A DNA stretch of 64,000 bases. Origin: Deinococcus phoenicis (GTDB lineage: Bacteria; Deinococcota; Deinococci; Deinococcales; Deinococcaceae). The position numbers and the translations under genes are program-made. The DNA is taken from NCBI RefSeq assembly GCF_000599865.1, contig NZ_JHAC01000031.1, positions 1 through 64,000 on the forward strand. The letters run 5' to 3'. Position 1 is the stretch's first letter; every line of letters starts with the position of its first letter. This document shows, piece by piece, positions 17,636 through 37,879 of the stretch. The notes under the pieces are model-generated. The model ran no database searches. It was not told the origin of the DNA and was given only the letters and a program-made list of their open reading frames with translations.

Positions 17636-18316
17636 TCAGGGCCGGGGGCGTGGCCTCCGCCTGCGGATCAGACGCAGGGCGAACAGGAATGCTACGACCA
17701 GGACCGCCACCAGCGGGGGCGTATGGTCCTTTTTCACACCCCACCAGTAATGCAGCACGCCCAGAGAGGCGGCCACATACACGAGCTGGTGCAGGCGCTG
17801 CCACTTCGGGAAGCCCAGGCGGCGCACCGCGTCCCGCGTGCTCGTCAGGGCCAGCGGCAGCAGCAGCAGCAGCGCCGCGAAGCCCACGGTCACGAAGGGC
17901 CGCTTCACCACGTCCTCCAGCACCACGCCGGGCGTAAAGGCGTGGTCGAACAGGTAGATCAGAAAGTGCAGCGCCGCGTAACCGAAGGCCAGCAGGCCCA
18001 GCGCCTTGCGGATGCGGGCGGGCCAGGTCCAGCCGGTCAGTCGGCGCAGCGGCGTGCAGGCCAGCGAGAGGATCAGCAGCGTCAGCGCCAGCAGCCCGGT
18101 TTGCAGCGTGGCCCGCTGCACGGGGTTGGCACCCAGCGCGCCGGTCAGGGCATCGAGCAGCAGCACGCCCGCCGGCAGCAGGCCGCCCACCACGACGCCG
18201 GGGGCCAGCCACGGCAGCGGGGGGGCGGCGCGGCGGGGCACACGGCGCGGAAGGGCGGGGGCGGCCAGTTCCCCTCCATTCCGGCCCTGCGCGGACAGCC
18301 TCCGAACATCCTTCAT
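17636..18316 (-). CDS. msrQ: Heme-binding membrane subunit MsrQ
   Basis: 226 aa with about six membrane segments. It is the b-heme ferric-reductase-like partner that feeds electrons to MsrP. The family pattern is visible: LGLLAFGYAALHFLIYL and QRLHQLVYVAASLGVLHYWW, each with candidate heme histidines. The start is the ATG at 18316, 51 bp after the msrP stop, so the two genes are co-transcribed. The N-terminal 30 residues are basic and probably cytoplasmic. Confidence 0.92.
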   Translation of the reverse strand: MKDVRRLSAQGRNGGELAAPALPRRVPRRAAPPLPWLAPGVVVGGLLPAGVLLLDALTGALGANPVQRATLQTGLLALTLLILSLACTPLRRLTGWTWPARIRKALGLLAFGYAALHFLIYLFDHAFTPGVVLEDVVKRPFVTVGFAALLLLLPLALTSTRDAVRRLGFPKWQRLHQLVYVAASLGVLHYWWGVKKDHTPPLVAVLVVAFLFALRLIRRRRPRPRP

Positions 18317-18367
18317 CCTGCCCCACCCCTCATCTTTCCCGGCCTCCTCCGGCCCGGCGCGTCCCCT

Positions 18368-19348
<981 letters not shown>

Positions 19349-19463
19349 GGGGTTCTCCTTGGGGGGAGCGGGGGACAGGGTGGGCGCGCCATGGGTGGCA
19401 CCGCTGGTCCTCGTCTCCCCACCTGGATATATGCCACCCGGAGGGTTTTGGTTCATGGCCCGG

Positions 19464-22337
<2,874 letters not shown>

Positions 22338-22444
22338 GGTGAGCCGAGGCTACCACTCCCGGTCCCCGAGATTGAACCCGGTGCAACAAGGGAAGGTCCA
22401 GCACGTGTCTGACGACCCCGTCAGACTTTCCAGCCCGGCCTGTG

Positions 22445-22450
22445 TATACT
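22445..22450 (+). promoter_or_regulatory. -10 box upstream of the secreted TPR gene
   Basis: TATACT with a leader of about 48 nt and an AGGAGG site near 22494-22499; the -35 is weak. Confidence 0.55.
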
Positions 22451-22505
22451 CGGTCCAGTTTTCGACAATTCCCAGGCATACCCACGCCCTTCCCAGGAGG
22501 AACCC

Positions 22506-23216
22506 ATGCGCCCAGCCCCTCTTCGTTCGACTCTCGTGACCCTGGCCCTCGCCGTTGCCGTGACCGCCGTTGCCCAGAGCCAGCAGGCGGCCCAGTCCCT
22601 GTATGACCAGGGCAAATGGCAGGAAGCCGCCACCGCCGCCGCCGCCCTGAACACCAGCGCGGGCTTCGCCCTGGCCGCCGAGGCCACCACCGCCGGCGCG
22701 GGCCTCAGCGCCGACGCGCAGAAAAAGCCCCTGTTCGAGAAGGCGCAGGGCTACGCCCGGCAGGCCATCGCGCTCGACAAGAACAACGCCGACGCCTACT
22801 TCGAGCTGGCGCGCGCGCAGGGCCGCCTGGCGCAGTACAGCGGGATTCTGAACAGCCTGAACCTCGCCGGGGACATGAAGAAGAATCTCGACCAGGCCAT
22901 CCGTCTGCGGCCCAACATGGCCGGGGCCTACGTCGCCCTGGGCCTGTGGCACGCCAACCTGGTGAGCAAGGGCGGGGCCGCCACCTTCCTGACGGGCGCG
23001 AAGAAGGCCCAGATCGTCCCCAACTTCGAGAAGGCCATCGCCCTGGAACCGAACGTGGCCGTCCACCGCATCGAGTACGCCAACGCCCTGCTCCTCCAGG
23101 GCAACAAGGCCGGGGCCGCCGCCCAGCTTCAGAAGGCGGTCAGCCTGCCCGCCGACACCTTCTGGGAAAAGCGCGACCTGGAGGCAGCGAAGGCGCAACT
23201 GGCCAAGTTGCAGTAA
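22506..23216 (+). CDS. Secreted TPR-repeat protein
   Basis: 236 aa with a clear signal peptide (LVTLALAVAVTAVAQSQ, predicted cleavage around residue 23). The mature part holds at least three TPR-like helical pairs, including KAQGYARQAIALDKNNADAYFELARAQGRL (about 80-108) and NFEKAIALEPNVAVHRIEYANALLLQGN (about 177-204). It is probably a periplasmic scaffold with no enzyme motif. The ribosome site is strong. A terminator shared with the convergent kinase gene follows. Confidence 0.85.
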   Translation: MRPAPLRSTLVTLALAVAVTAVAQSQQAAQSLYDQGKWQEAATAAAALNTSAGFALAAEATTAGAGLSADAQKKPLFEKAQGYARQAIALDKNNADAYFELARAQGRLAQYSGILNSLNLAGDMKKNLDQAIRLRPNMAGAYVALGLWHANLVSKGGAATFLTGAKKAQIVPNFEKAIALEPNVAVHRIEYANALLLQGNKAGAAAQLQKAVSLPADTFWEKRDLEAAKAQLAKLQ

Positions 23217-23248
23217 AGCGGCCGGCTTCCCGTCCCCCGCACAACGAC

Positions 23249-23280
23249 ATGCCCCAGCCTTTGCCGGGGCATCTTCTTTT
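23249..23280 (+). terminator. Terminator after the secreted TPR gene
   Basis: ATGCCCC at 23249-23255 pairs with GGGGCAT at 23266-23272, followed by CTTCTTTT. Confidence 0.8.
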
Positions 23281-23304
23281 GCTGGATGTGCTGGAAGCCG
23301 ACCG

Positions 23305-24270
23305 CTACCCGTTCAGCAGCGTCACCGCCCCCGGCAGCACCTCCACCCGGACCCCGGTCACCTGTCCGGCGAGGTCGCCGTCGAGGTGCAGGTATGTGGG
23401 GCGTGCCCAGGTCACGGTCGCCGTCCGGCCTGCGACGTGGAAGACGCGCGGCTGCCCGAGGTGGCGGCCCGGCAGGACGCGGCCCATCAGGGCCAGGAGT
23501 TGCGCGCGGGTGACGGGGCCGCTCGCCAGGGCATTGAGCTGCCCGTCGCGCACGTCGGACGCGGGGCTGATGTGAAAGCCGCCGCCGTAGCGTGTGCCGT
23601 TCATCACGGCGGTCAGGCAACTCGGCCCGGCATACAGGACCTGCCCGTCCACCTCCACCATGACGGGCGTGAGGGTCAGCCCGCGCAGCGCCGCGAGGGC
23701 CGCCCAGGCGTAGCGCCCGAAGCCCGACAGCCGGGCCGGGGCACGCAGGGTCAGGGCCGTCACCTGGGCATCGAAACCCAGGCCCAGGCCGTTGAGCAGC
23801 AGGTGCGAGGTCCCGGCCCCGTCTCCTCCCAGAACCGTGGCCCGCAGGGCGTCCACCCGCCGGGGGGCAAAGGCGAGGCGGCCCAGAGCCGAGGCAAAAT
23901 CCCCGGCCTTCAGCCCCAGCATGCCCGCGAAATCGTTCCCGCTTCCCAGCGGCACGATGCCCAGCGGCCTTCCCGTGCCCACGAGGGCAGGCAGGAGCGC
24001 CCCCACCGTGCCGTCTCCCCCGACCGCCAGCACCGCCACCTCCGCCGGAAGCGCCTGCACGCGGGCCAGGGCCGCCTCCCCGCCGGGTTCACTGATCAGC
24101 TCGAAGGGGAGGCGGCGGGCACGCAGTTCCGCTTCCAGCCGGGGCCACTCGCGCCGGGCCAGCCCGCGCCCGGCCGCCGGGTTCAGGACGACGGCGTAAG
24201 GTCGCGGGGAAGGGGGCGGCCCGGAAAGGGACGGGGCGGCTGAAGTCGAGGCGGAAGGTGCAGCGGTCAC
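23305..24270 (-). CDS. Diacylglycerol/lipid kinase (YegS/DagK family)
   Basis: 321 aa. It phosphorylates diacylglycerol or a related lipid at the membrane face. The kinase signature GGDGTV lies near residue 83 and GSGNDFAG near 107; LNPAAGRG near residue 31 is the N-terminal nucleotide loop. The start shown is a GTG 7 bp downstream of the wecB stop, so the genes form an operon. The first 25 residues are Ser/Ala/Pro-rich and may be overextended. Confidence 0.9.
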   Translation of the reverse strand: MTAAPSASTSAAPSLSGPPPSPRPYAVVLNPAAGRGLARREWPRLEAELRARRLPFELISEPGGEAALARVQALPAEVAVLAVGGDGTVGALLPALVGTGRPLGIVPLGSGNDFAGMLGLKAGDFASALGRLAFAPRRVDALRATVLGGDGAGTSHLLLNGLGLGFDAQVTALTLRAPARLSGFGRYAWAALAALRGLTLTPVMVEVDGQVLYAGPSCLTAVMNGTRYGGGFHISPASDVRDGQLNALASGPVTRAQLLALMGRVLPGRHLGQPRVFHVAGRTATVTWARPTYLHLDGDLAGQVTGVRVEVLPGAVTLLNG

Positions 24271-24277
24271 GTGGGGT

Positions 24278-25486
<1,209 letters not shown>

Positions 25487-25493
25487 CGCGGTC

Positions 25494-25499
25494 ACGCTA
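25494..25499 (-). promoter_or_regulatory. Leaderless -10 box of wecB
   Basis: TAGCGT on the minus strand with 7 nt to the ATG. Confidence 0.55.
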
Positions 25500-25591
25500 T
25501 CAAAGTGCCCATGCCCGGAAGAGCGGGGAGGCCCGGACCTGCCTGGCCCCACCTCCCCACGGCGCAGGGCACGCCTTCTCAGCGGCCCTGT

Positions 25592-26737
<1,146 letters not shown>

Positions 26738-26773
26738 AAGCTGACCGGAGTCTAAAGGCTGAAGGCGGGGAAC

Positions 26774-26799
26774 GGGCGTCCGGCGAAAGGTGGACGCCC
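26774..26799 (-). terminator. Hairpin between upp and the WecA-like gene
   Basis: GGGCGTCC / GGACGCCC, perfect 8-bp stem with a 10-nt loop; there is no T-run, so it may be an mRNA-stability hairpin instead. Confidence 0.4.
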
Positions 26800-26823
26800 C
26801 GGTGCCTCCCCGTTCCCGCGCCG

Positions 26824-27447
<624 letters not shown>

Positions 27448-27453
27448 GGCCCC

Positions 27454-27459
27454 ACCATA
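27454..27459 (-). promoter_or_regulatory. Leaderless -10 box of upp
   Basis: TATGGT on the minus strand with 6 nt to the ATG. Confidence 0.55.
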
Positions 27460-27541
27460 CTGCGGGCTGTATGTCCTGATGGTGGTACGCTGTTGCTCCC
27501 ACAAGCCATCTCTTGCCACTCAGAAGACACGAGAGAAGCTG

Positions 27542-28000
27542 ATGTCCAGATTTACTGACGAAGAGTTGACGTACTTGGATATCTCCTGGTTACTGGTCGA
27601 TGTCAATGACGAAATTGCCATCCTCACCACCGGAGGCACAGGATATATTCCCAGGACATCTTTCGTGGACAAAGAGGAGTTCGATATACTCTACACTTAT
27701 GTGGACGATCTTCCGATAATGACCGGGGCCGCCTCCGGTATTGATGTGGAGATACTTCTTGCAAACCACCGTTACACAGCTCATGAAGAAGACCTCATCC
27801 TGGCAGAAAAAGGGCTGTATGTCTTTGATGCTATGACGCATCTAACATACAATCCAAAACAGTATGCACTTGTCGCCTACCCATGCGAGCCTCTCAAACT
27901 TGGCGATGTAGACGCACGCATAGCGCCCTTGTTGAAAGCGATGAGACACACGGGGGTCAAGCTGTCACGCTCGTCACGTATCGATTTGTCCGAACTGTAG
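27542..28000 (+). CDS. Low-GC hypothetical protein, probably horizontally acquired
   Basis: 152 aa, acidic and soluble ([20 protein letters not shown]). No family is recognised. GC content here is about 45% (40% in the line 27661-27720), against about two thirds or more in its neighbours, and codons such as AUA, AGG and UUA are used freely. A GAGAGAAG stretch precedes the ATG. Such isolated small acidic genes are often immunity or anti-phage genes, but nothing in the sequence proves that here. The 80 bp after the stop hold no gene. Confidence 0.8.
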   Translation: MSRFTDEELTYLDISWLLVDVNDEIAILTTGGTGYIPRTSFVDKEEFDILYTYVDDLPIMTGAASGIDVEILLANHRYTAHEEDLILAEKGLYVFDAMTHLTYNPKQYALVAYPCEPLKLGDVDARIAPLLKAMRHTGVKLSRSSRIDLSEL

Positions 28001-28082
28001 GGCCACCTTCTCAGGAGAGGTGTCACCGAATAAGAGGCTGTGCAGCTTCTTGAGTTACGGCCCATACCTGCAACGGAGGGCA

Positions 28083-28904
28083 CTACCCCGGCAGCCGCGC
28101 CAGCACATGCCGGGCACGCGGCAACTTCAGGCGCCTTTGCCGGTCGAACTCGTAGGGTTCGTTCATCAGGAACCAGTACAGGTCGTGCAGGTAGGTGTGG
28201 GCCAGGTAGGCCCGCAGCCGCGTGAGGGTCGTGGGCGCGTGGTCGGGCAGGAAGGTCAGGGCCGCGTCCAGGCTGGCGTCCAGGCCCAGCAGGTCGAGCG
28301 TGCCGGTCTTCAGCAGGGCGATGTCACGCAGGGGGTCGTCCCAGCCCGCCTTGGTCCAGTCGATCACCAGCACCTCGCCGCCGGGTTCGATCAGGATGTT
28401 GTCGTGCCACAGGTCGAGGTGACAGAACGCGGCGGGCTGGTCGAGCAGGCCCCGTTCCAGCGGCACCTCCACCGCGTCAAACAGGTCTTCGAGGGGATAG
28501 GCGGCCAGCGCACTGCGGAAGCGTTTCAGGCGCTCACGCACCCGCTTCAGGTCCACGCAGCCTTCCCGCTCGCGGTGCAGCGCCCCCAGAATCCCGCGCA
28601 GGCGGGGCAGGGCGGCGGGAATGTCGGCGGCGTGCAGGGGCCGCCCCGGAAAGCGGCGCAGGACCAGCGCCTCGACGCCGTCGGCCTCGACGGTATCGAC
28701 CACCCAGCCGCCCAGATCGGCGCGGCGCATGTTCTGCGCCTCCAGGCGGTGTTCGCCCTGCTGGTTGCGGTACACCTTCACGACCACGTCGCCGCCGGGC
28801 GCGGCGTAGACCCGGCTCTGCATGCCCGTATCCATCGGCGTCAGGGCACCGAAGCGGGCTTCCAGCACGGGAAAACGGTGGGATGGCGGGCCGCCCGGAA
28901 TCAC
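28083..28904 (-). CDS. Aminoglycoside-phosphotransferase-fold kinase
   Basis: 273 aa. The catalytic loop [10 protein letters not shown] (about residue 162) and the metal-binding [12 protein letters not shown] (about 179) identify the APH/choline kinase fold. A Lys in VVVKVYRN near residue 42 would bind ATP. The substrate (antibiotic, homoserine, fructosamine or other) is not determinable. The start is a GTG at 28904, set by TATGAT 6 nt upstream (28911-28916), another leaderless case. Confidence 0.85.
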   Translation of the reverse strand: MIPGGPPSHRFPVLEARFGALTPMDTGMQSRVYAAPGGDVVVKVYRNQQGEHRLEAQNMRRADLGGWVVDTVEADGVEALVLRRFPGRPLHAADIPAALPRLRGILGALHREREGCVDLKRVRERLKRFRSALAAYPLEDLFDAVEVPLERGLLDQPAAFCHLDLWHDNILIEPGGEVLVIDWTKAGWDDPLRDIALLKTGTLDLLGLDASLDAALTFLPDHAPTTLTRLRAYLAHTYLHDLYWFLMNEPYEFDRQRRLKLPRARHVLARLPG

Positions 28905-28910
28905 CTGCGC

Positions 28911-28916
28911 ATCATA
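28911..28916 (-). promoter_or_regulatory. Leaderless -10 box of the APH-fold gene
   Basis: TATGAT on the minus strand, 6 nt before a GTG start. Confidence 0.6.
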
Positions 28917-28999
28917 GCGGGGAGAAGGGCAGGGGAAGACGGGCGCGGGACGCGGGCAAAAAGGGTCCCGCCGCCCGCGCCCCCCGCACCGCCTCTCCC

Positions 29000-30030
<1,031 letters not shown>

Positions 30031-30034
30031 GCTC

Positions 30035-30053
30035 AGTATACCCGCGCTACCCT
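30035..30053. promoter_or_regulatory. Overlapping divergent -10 boxes
   Basis: TATACT on the minus strand (30035-30040) serves the HD protein and TACCCT on the plus strand (30048-30053) serves the Cys-cluster gene. Their cores lie within 19 bp, so the two promoters may interfere. Confidence 0.5.
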
Positions 30054-30059
30054 GCACGG

Positions 30060-30809
<750 letters not shown>

Positions 30810-30831
30810 GCCGAACCCCGGAGACAGGCAA

Positions 30832-30864
30832 GGGCCGCTCCTGCGGAAAAGGAGCGGCCCCGTT
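30832..30864 (+). terminator. Terminator after the Cys-cluster gene
   Basis: Perfect 10-bp stem GGGCCGCTCC with a 9-nt loop, ending in CGTT (weak T-run). Confidence 0.65.
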
Positions 30865-30877
30865 CGGTGAACCGGGC

Positions 30878-31005
30878 TAGAGCATTTGTCCGAATTACAC
30901 CGTTGGAGGGAAAGCGCCTCCAACGGTTCCATTCTCCCAAACGCTCTCCCTCTTTCACTCGCTCCGCTCGGTCAAAAAGTAGGTCTCTTTTTGACAAATG
31001 CTCTA
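30878..31005 (+). repeat. TA-ended dispersed repeat (MITE-like), copy 2 (best preserved)
   Basis: 128 bp with perfect 13-bp terminal repeats (TAGAGCATTTGTC). The first internal hairpin is perfect (ACCGTTGGAGG and its complement, 7-nt loop, about 30900-30928) and the second is GTCAAAAAGT...TCTTTTTGAC with one mismatch. The last three bases (31003-31005) are the stop codon of the convergent phospholipase-like gene. Confidence 0.92.
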
Positions 31006-31656
31006 GAAGCTGCTGCTCCCGCCCACCCGGACGCCCTGGTAATAGGCGTAGGCGGCGGCGTAACAGGGCGGTTCCTTGTACCAGCTTTTTGCGGCGCAGA
31101 TGCCCTTCATGTTCACGTAAAAGGCGTCGTCGGTGGCCAGACGGTTCGCGTCGGTGCGCTGGTACACCTTGAGGTTACGGTAGCCGAAGTCATGCACGTT
31201 GCAGGCGGGCCGGAAATCCTCGCGGTAGCCCAGGCCCACGCCGTCGGGGGCGCTGCAACCGTCGCGGGACCAGTCCAGGCCGGGATAGCGGGCGTTCACC
31301 GCGCTCCGGTTCGCGTACTCGCCGTTGTAAGCCTCCACCGTCCCCCACGCCACCCGCTTGATGTACGCGAGGCGGTCGCTGGCGAGGTCCAGACCGGTCA
31401 TGGTGGGCGCAGCGGGCCGCGTCAGGTCGGCGGGCCGCTCCCCATACGCCTCCTGAAGCGCGGCGAGCAGGCCGGGGTCGTTGCCGTACCGCGCCAGGAT
31501 CGCCTGACTGCCCGCGTCCTGAAGCTCGGGGCGGGCCACGTAGTCGGCGGTCAGGCTGCCGGGGCCTGGGGTGCCGGGGGCAGAGGCGGTGGGCGACGTT
31601 CCACACGCGGCGAGGGCGGTGACCAGGGTGACGGCGAGGGCAGCGAGGTTTTTCAT
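31003..31656 (-). CDS. Phospholipase A2-like lipoprotein
   Basis: 217 aa. The signal sequence ends in a lipobox LAAC at about residues 15-18, predicting a lipid-anchored envelope protein. The domain carries the prokaryotic phospholipase A2 pattern: DGCSAPDG (calcium loop) followed by [11 protein letters not shown] with the catalytic His-Asp pair (about residues 152-162). It would hydrolyse phospholipids at the sn-2 position. Its TAG stop is shared with the end of repeat copy 2. A TACACT -10 is at 31697-31702 and an AGGAG site precedes the ATG. Confidence 0.85.
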   Translation of the reverse strand: MKNLAALAVTLVTALAACGTSPTASAPGTPGPGSLTADYVARPELQDAGSQAILARYGNDPGLLAALQEAYGERPADLTRPAAPTMTGLDLASDRLAYIKRVAWGTVEAYNGEYANRSAVNARYPGLDWSRDGCSAPDGVGLGYREDFRPACNVHDFGYRNLKVYQRTDANRLATDDAFYVNMKGICAAKSWYKEPPCYAAAYAYYQGVRVGGSSSF

Positions 31657-31696
31657 GCACGCTCCTGAGGGAAAAAGGGATGGGGGCTGTTTTCCC

Positions 31697-31702
31697 AGTG
31701 TA
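31697..31702 (-). promoter_or_regulatory. -10 box of the phospholipase A2-like gene
   Basis: TACACT on the minus strand. The IS1-family element starts 37 bp further upstream and therefore leaves the core promoter intact. Confidence 0.5.
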
Positions 31703-31777
31703 GCCGCGCAGGTGTAAGGGAAGTGTTATCGCCCGGGTGGTGGTGGATTTCGAGGCATGAGGGGCGTTCAATGAAGC

Positions 31778-32086
31778 ATGAACGGTCCTGATTGCCCAGC
31801 GTGCGGTGGCGTCTCCACCGTCAAAAATGGCCATGCCCATACCGGGAGGCAGCGTTACCTGTGCCGGGTCTGCGGCCATCAGTTCACCCTCCATCCTCCA
31901 CAACACCGGATTTCAGCGGAAACCGAGGCGTTGGTGGACCGTTTGCTGACTGAACGCATCTCCCACCGAGGCATTTGTCGGGTCACGGGGGTGAGTCGCT
32001 CCTGGTTCCGGCTGCACCTGATGAAGCTGGGGAAGAGCGTCCAGCACAGCTTCCAACAAGCTGACGAACCAGCAAAAAAAGCCTGA
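31778..32086 (+). CDS. insA: IS1-family InsA
   Basis: 102 aa. The N-terminal zinc finger CPACG...CRVCGHQF (about residues 6-36) is followed by a helix-turn-helix (RISHRGICRVTGVSRSWFRLHL, about 60-81). InsA binds the IS ends and regulates transposition. An A7 run at 32074-32080 just before the stop matches the -1 frameshift site that joins InsA to InsB in IS1. Confidence 0.88.
   Translation: MNGPDCPACGGVSTVKNGHAHTGRQRYLCRVCGHQFTLHPPQHRISAETEALVDRLLTERISHRGICRVTGVSRSWFRLHLMKLGKSVQHSFQQADEPAKKA
32074..32080 (+). promoter_or_regulatory. A7 slippery site for -1 frameshifting
   Basis: AAAAAAA read as GCA AAA AAA in the insA frame; a -1 slip enters the insB frame at 32080. Confidence 0.7.
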
Positions 32087-32499
32087 GCACGCCAGCACCA
32101 GCGGCGCTGGTGCTGGCGTGCGATGAGTGATGCACGTTCGTGGGTCGTCAGGACCGGCGGCTGTGGATTTGGTTGGCGATGGACCGGACCACCCGACGAA
32201 TCGTCGGGCGCTTCATCGGGCAGCGAGACGCACCAGGCGCCTTTGGACTCTGGCAAAGCCTCCCCACGCCCTACCTTGACGCTGTCTGTCACACCGATGG
32301 CTTGCGGGAATACCGGAGTGTAGTCTTCGGGGCTTTGCACCGCCTCGGGGGAACCCAGCACATCGAACGCTTCAACGCCACCCTCCGCCTGAGATTGGCC
32401 CATCTGGTGCGCAAAAGTCTGTCGTTCGCCCGCAGTCGGGTCAACTTCGAAACCCTCGTCTGGCTCTTCCTCCACCGCTACAACCTGTCATTACCCTAA
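32080..32499 (+). pseudogene. insB: IS1-family InsB transposase with internal stop
   Basis: The -1 frame encodes a DDE transposase: LVLACDE (first Asp), then a TGA at 32128-32130, then CTFVGRQDRRLWIWLAMDR, HTDGLREY (second Asp) and HIERFNATLRLRLAHLVRKSLSF (Glu). The TGA separates the first catalytic Asp from the rest, at a position where other IS1 InsB proteins carry a Trp. The fused InsAB' would be cut short. Confidence 0.85.
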
Positions 32500-32540
32500 A
32501 AGCCACGACCCGCCCGGGTTATCGCCCGGCTGGGGGCAAC

Positions 32541-32576
32541 AGGAAAGCCGCTCCCCCCGGTTGGAAGGAAGCGGCC
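32541..32576 (-). terminator. Terminator after etfA
   Basis: On the minus strand GCCGCTTCC pairs with GGGAGCGGC (one bulge) and is followed by TTTCCT. Confidence 0.55.
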
Positions 32577-32639
32577 TGAAGGGCGTGCGGTGACTGTGCT
32601 GGCTGTACCTTGCTCCGGGGCCTTTCGCCTGGGGCCTTG

Positions 32640-34354
<1,715 letters not shown>

Positions 34355-34586
34355 GGGTCCTCCAAGGATAGGTGAGAGATACACCCGGAGCAGCAGTCAT
34401 ACCGCAGTCCCGAACACGCAGCATGACAAATTAGACTCGGTTCAAGTTTAGCAGGCGCTTCAGGTTCACGCCAGCGTCGGCCCCGGCCAGGCGGTCGGAC
34501 CTGACGCCCCGCTTTCCGGTTCATAAAGTGCCCGTGAAACTCATGAAGTCGGGCGCTCATCTTGGTGAGGCAGGCTACGAATCGAT

Positions 34587-35276
34587 ATGAAAAAGCTTCT
34601 TGCCCTGACCCTCAGCGCCGGCCTCGCCACCGCGGGCGCGCAAACCTACAGCACCGGCCTGAACGGCGTCGAACTCGGTCTGACCGGCGGTTACGCGGGC
34701 GGTCTGAGCGGTGAGGCGTTCGTCCACGTGCCCAACGTCGCCGGCCCCATCGGTGTCAAGGCGGGCGTGAGCTTCACGCGCCCCAGCGACTCGATCAACG
34801 ACAACAGCCCCGTCGATCCGGTGGGCGTGCTGTTCCCCACCACCTACACCTTCGGGCAGGCCAAGGCCGACGGCGTGGCGACCGAGTCGGGCAGCCGCAC
34901 GGTCGTCAGCCTCGACGGCACCTACAGCCTGGGCGAAGTGACGCCGGGCGTGGGGACCACCCTGTACGCGGGCGGGCGCTACGGCATGTTCCGCAGCACC
35001 GCCGACTACGGCAACAGCGGCAGTACGACCTATTCCAGCAGCGCCTTCGGCATCGGCGCGGGCGTGATGGTCAGCTACGCCCTGGCGGGCAACATCAGCC
35101 TGGTGGGCGACCTGGGCATCGACCAGTTCTTCGGCTCCTCGATCAACGTCACCAGCAGCAACGGCAACGTCGATACCTACACACGCAGCGACGCGGGCTA
35201 CAACGACGTGAGCAACCAGTTCGTCCGCCCCGGCACGGTCTTCAAGGCCCGGATCGGCATCAAGACCAGCTTCTGA
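34587..35276 (+). CDS. Predicted outer-membrane beta-barrel protein
   Basis: 229 aa. A signal peptide ([19 protein letters not shown]) is followed by alternating strands rich in Gly, Tyr, Ser and Thr, with a C-terminal Phe (IGIKTSF), the pattern of small outer-membrane barrels. No enzymatic motif is seen. The gene stands alone, divergent from etfBA, with a TACGAA-like -10 near the ATG. Confidence 0.75.
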   Translation: MKKLLALTLSAGLATAGAQTYSTGLNGVELGLTGGYAGGLSGEAFVHVPNVAGPIGVKAGVSFTRPSDSINDNSPVDPVGVLFPTTYTFGQAKADGVATESGSRTVVSLDGTYSLGEVTPGVGTTLYAGGRYGMFRSTADYGNSGSTTYSSSAFGIGAGVMVSYALAGNISLVGDLGIDQFFGSSINVTSSNGNVDTYTRSDAGYNDVSNQFVRPGTVFKARIGIKTSF

Positions 35277-35295
35277 ACGCTCAGGCCAGAGGCCC

Positions 35296-35730
<435 letters not shown>

Positions 35731-35737
35731 GCGGGGC

Positions 35738-35743
35738 AGCGTA
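35738..35743 (-). promoter_or_regulatory. Leaderless -10 box of the CMD-family gene
   Basis: TACGCT on the minus strand, 7 nt before the ATG. Confidence 0.55.
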
Positions 35744-35748
35744 GCAGG

Positions 35749-35777
35749 CCCACCCCCGCACAGAGGATGGGCCTGAC
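35749..35777 (-). terminator. Weak hairpin after the second OmpH-like gene
   Basis: AGGCCCA / TGGGCCT stem of 7 bp with a long loop and no T-run. Confidence 0.3.
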
Positions 35778-35793
35778 CGAGAGAGCCGGGCGC

Positions 35794-36270
35794 TTACTTT
35801 TTGAGAGCCTTGACGACGGCGGCGGTCAGATCGGTGGACTGGTTGTTGGCGTACACGACCAGGTTGGACTGCGCGGCCACGCGGCGGTCCATCACGACCG
35901 AGTAGCCGTTGGCCTTGGCGACGCTCGCCACCGCCGAGTTGATCCGGGAGGCCAGGGGCTTGAACTCGGTCGCCAGGCGCTGCTGGTAACCCTGCTGCGC
36001 GCTCACGAAGCTCTGCTGCGCTTTCTGGAGGGCCTGCCGGTCAGCGGCGCTGCGTGAGCTGGCCGCCCGGGCCGCGAGCTGCTGGAGGTTGGTCTGTTTG
36101 GCCTTCAGGTCAGCGTCCACCTTCTTGCTCAGGTTCAGATAGGTGCTGCTGCCGGGCAGGGCCGTGACCGCCTGCTGCACGTCCACGAAACCGACCCGTT
36201 TCCCCTTTTGCTGGGCGTGGGGCACGGTCATCAGCAGCGCGAGCGGCAGAATCAGGAAAGCGTTTCTCAT
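35794..36270 (-). CDS. OmpH/Skp-family periplasmic protein (second copy)
   Basis: 158 aa with a signal peptide ([16 protein letters not shown]). The Skp pattern follows: GFVDVQQAV near residue 27, a central Gln/Ala-rich coiled coil, and [13 protein letters not shown] near 118. Skp proteins chaperone outer-membrane proteins as jellyfish-like trimers. It lies directly downstream of a paralogue, separated by a terminator, so the pair arose by duplication but is probably transcribed separately. Confidence 0.87.
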   Translation of the reverse strand: MRNAFLILPLALLMTVPHAQQKGKRVGFVDVQQAVTALPGSSTYLNLSKKVDADLKAKQTNLQQLAARAASSRSAADRQALQKAQQSFVSAQQGYQQRLATEFKPLASRINSAVASVAKANGYSVVMDRRVAAQSNLVVYANNQSTDLTAAVVKALKK

Positions 36271-36336
36271 CGGGGTCTCCTCTTTCCGGCTGTCCCGGAA
36301 GCCGGGGTCGCCGGTCCAGGGGCAGCCGGTCCATGC

Positions 36337-36359
36337 AAAACCCCCGCGCGGAGCGGGGG
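36337..36359 (-). terminator. Terminator between the two OmpH-like genes
   Basis: On the minus strand CCCCCGC-(5)-GCGGGGG followed by TTTT. Confidence 0.85.
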
Positions 36360-36382
36360 CCGTGTGGCTCGGCCACTCGGGT

Positions 36383-36879
<497 letters not shown>

Positions 36880-36881
36880 CC

Positions 36882-36887
36882 AAGCTA
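36882..36887 (-). promoter_or_regulatory. Leaderless -10 box of the first OmpH gene
   Basis: TAGCTT on the minus strand, 7 nt before the ATG. Confidence 0.55.
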
Positions 36888-37051
36888 GCACGGCCTTTTC
36901 TGAGCCGAATGAACCCTTTCACAGTCGGCTCACACGCGCCGTCAGCCGCTGATCAGGCCGTGGGCCGGCGGTGCGCAGGCGGGCAGACACCCCGGCATGG
37001 ACGCATCCGGCACAGAAGCACGGGGGCCGGCGACGGGGTAAGCTGGGTGCC

Positions 37052-37687
<636 letters not shown>

Positions 37688-37703
37688 CCAGGCCAGAGAC
37701 AAA

Positions 37704-37750
37704 GGCAGCGGCGGAGAAGAGGGGGAAAGGCCCCTCTCCGCCGCCGCTGT
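37704..37750 (+). terminator. Long hairpin after the CBS gene
   Basis: A near-complete stem built from AGCGGCGGAGA and AGAGGGG with their complements up to 37748, followed by only a short GTTC, so it is a strong structure with a weak T-run. Confidence 0.6.
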
Positions 37751-37761
37751 TCAGCTGCCGA

Positions 37762-37812
37762 GTCATACAGGATGGCTCTGATTCCAGAACATCACCAGAT
37801 GTTCTTCCATCG
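37762..37812. repeat. Second dispersed repeat family, left-half fragment
   Basis: TGGCTCTGATTCCAGAACA is shared exactly with 55567-55585, preceded in both by TCATAC. The copies diverge beyond. The gap up to holA (37688-37879) holds only this and the CBS terminator. Confidence 0.6.
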
Positions 37813-37879
37813 CCGTCATCCCGTACGTTTTGCCCCTCGTTCCCCTCGGGTGATTCCCAGGAATCAATGCCATTTCGTC

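Larger units (their letters stand above)
31739..32510 (+). mobile_element. IS1-family insertion sequence (772 bp)
   Basis: The ends read GGTGGTGGATTT (31739-31750) and, on the other strand from 32510, GGTCGTGGCTTT, matching at 10 of 12 positions. The element is flanked by a perfect 9-bp target duplication CGCCCGGGT (31730-31738 and 32511-32519). Length, end sequence, duplication size and the insA/insB layout all fit IS1. An in-frame nonsense codon in insB suggests this copy cannot transpose by itself. Confidence 0.92.

Noticed and set aside
31739..31777. A second IS overlapping the IS1 element
   Set aside because: The direct repeat TTATCGCCCGG on both sides is explained by the 9-bp target duplication plus chance matches; no other inverted ends are present.
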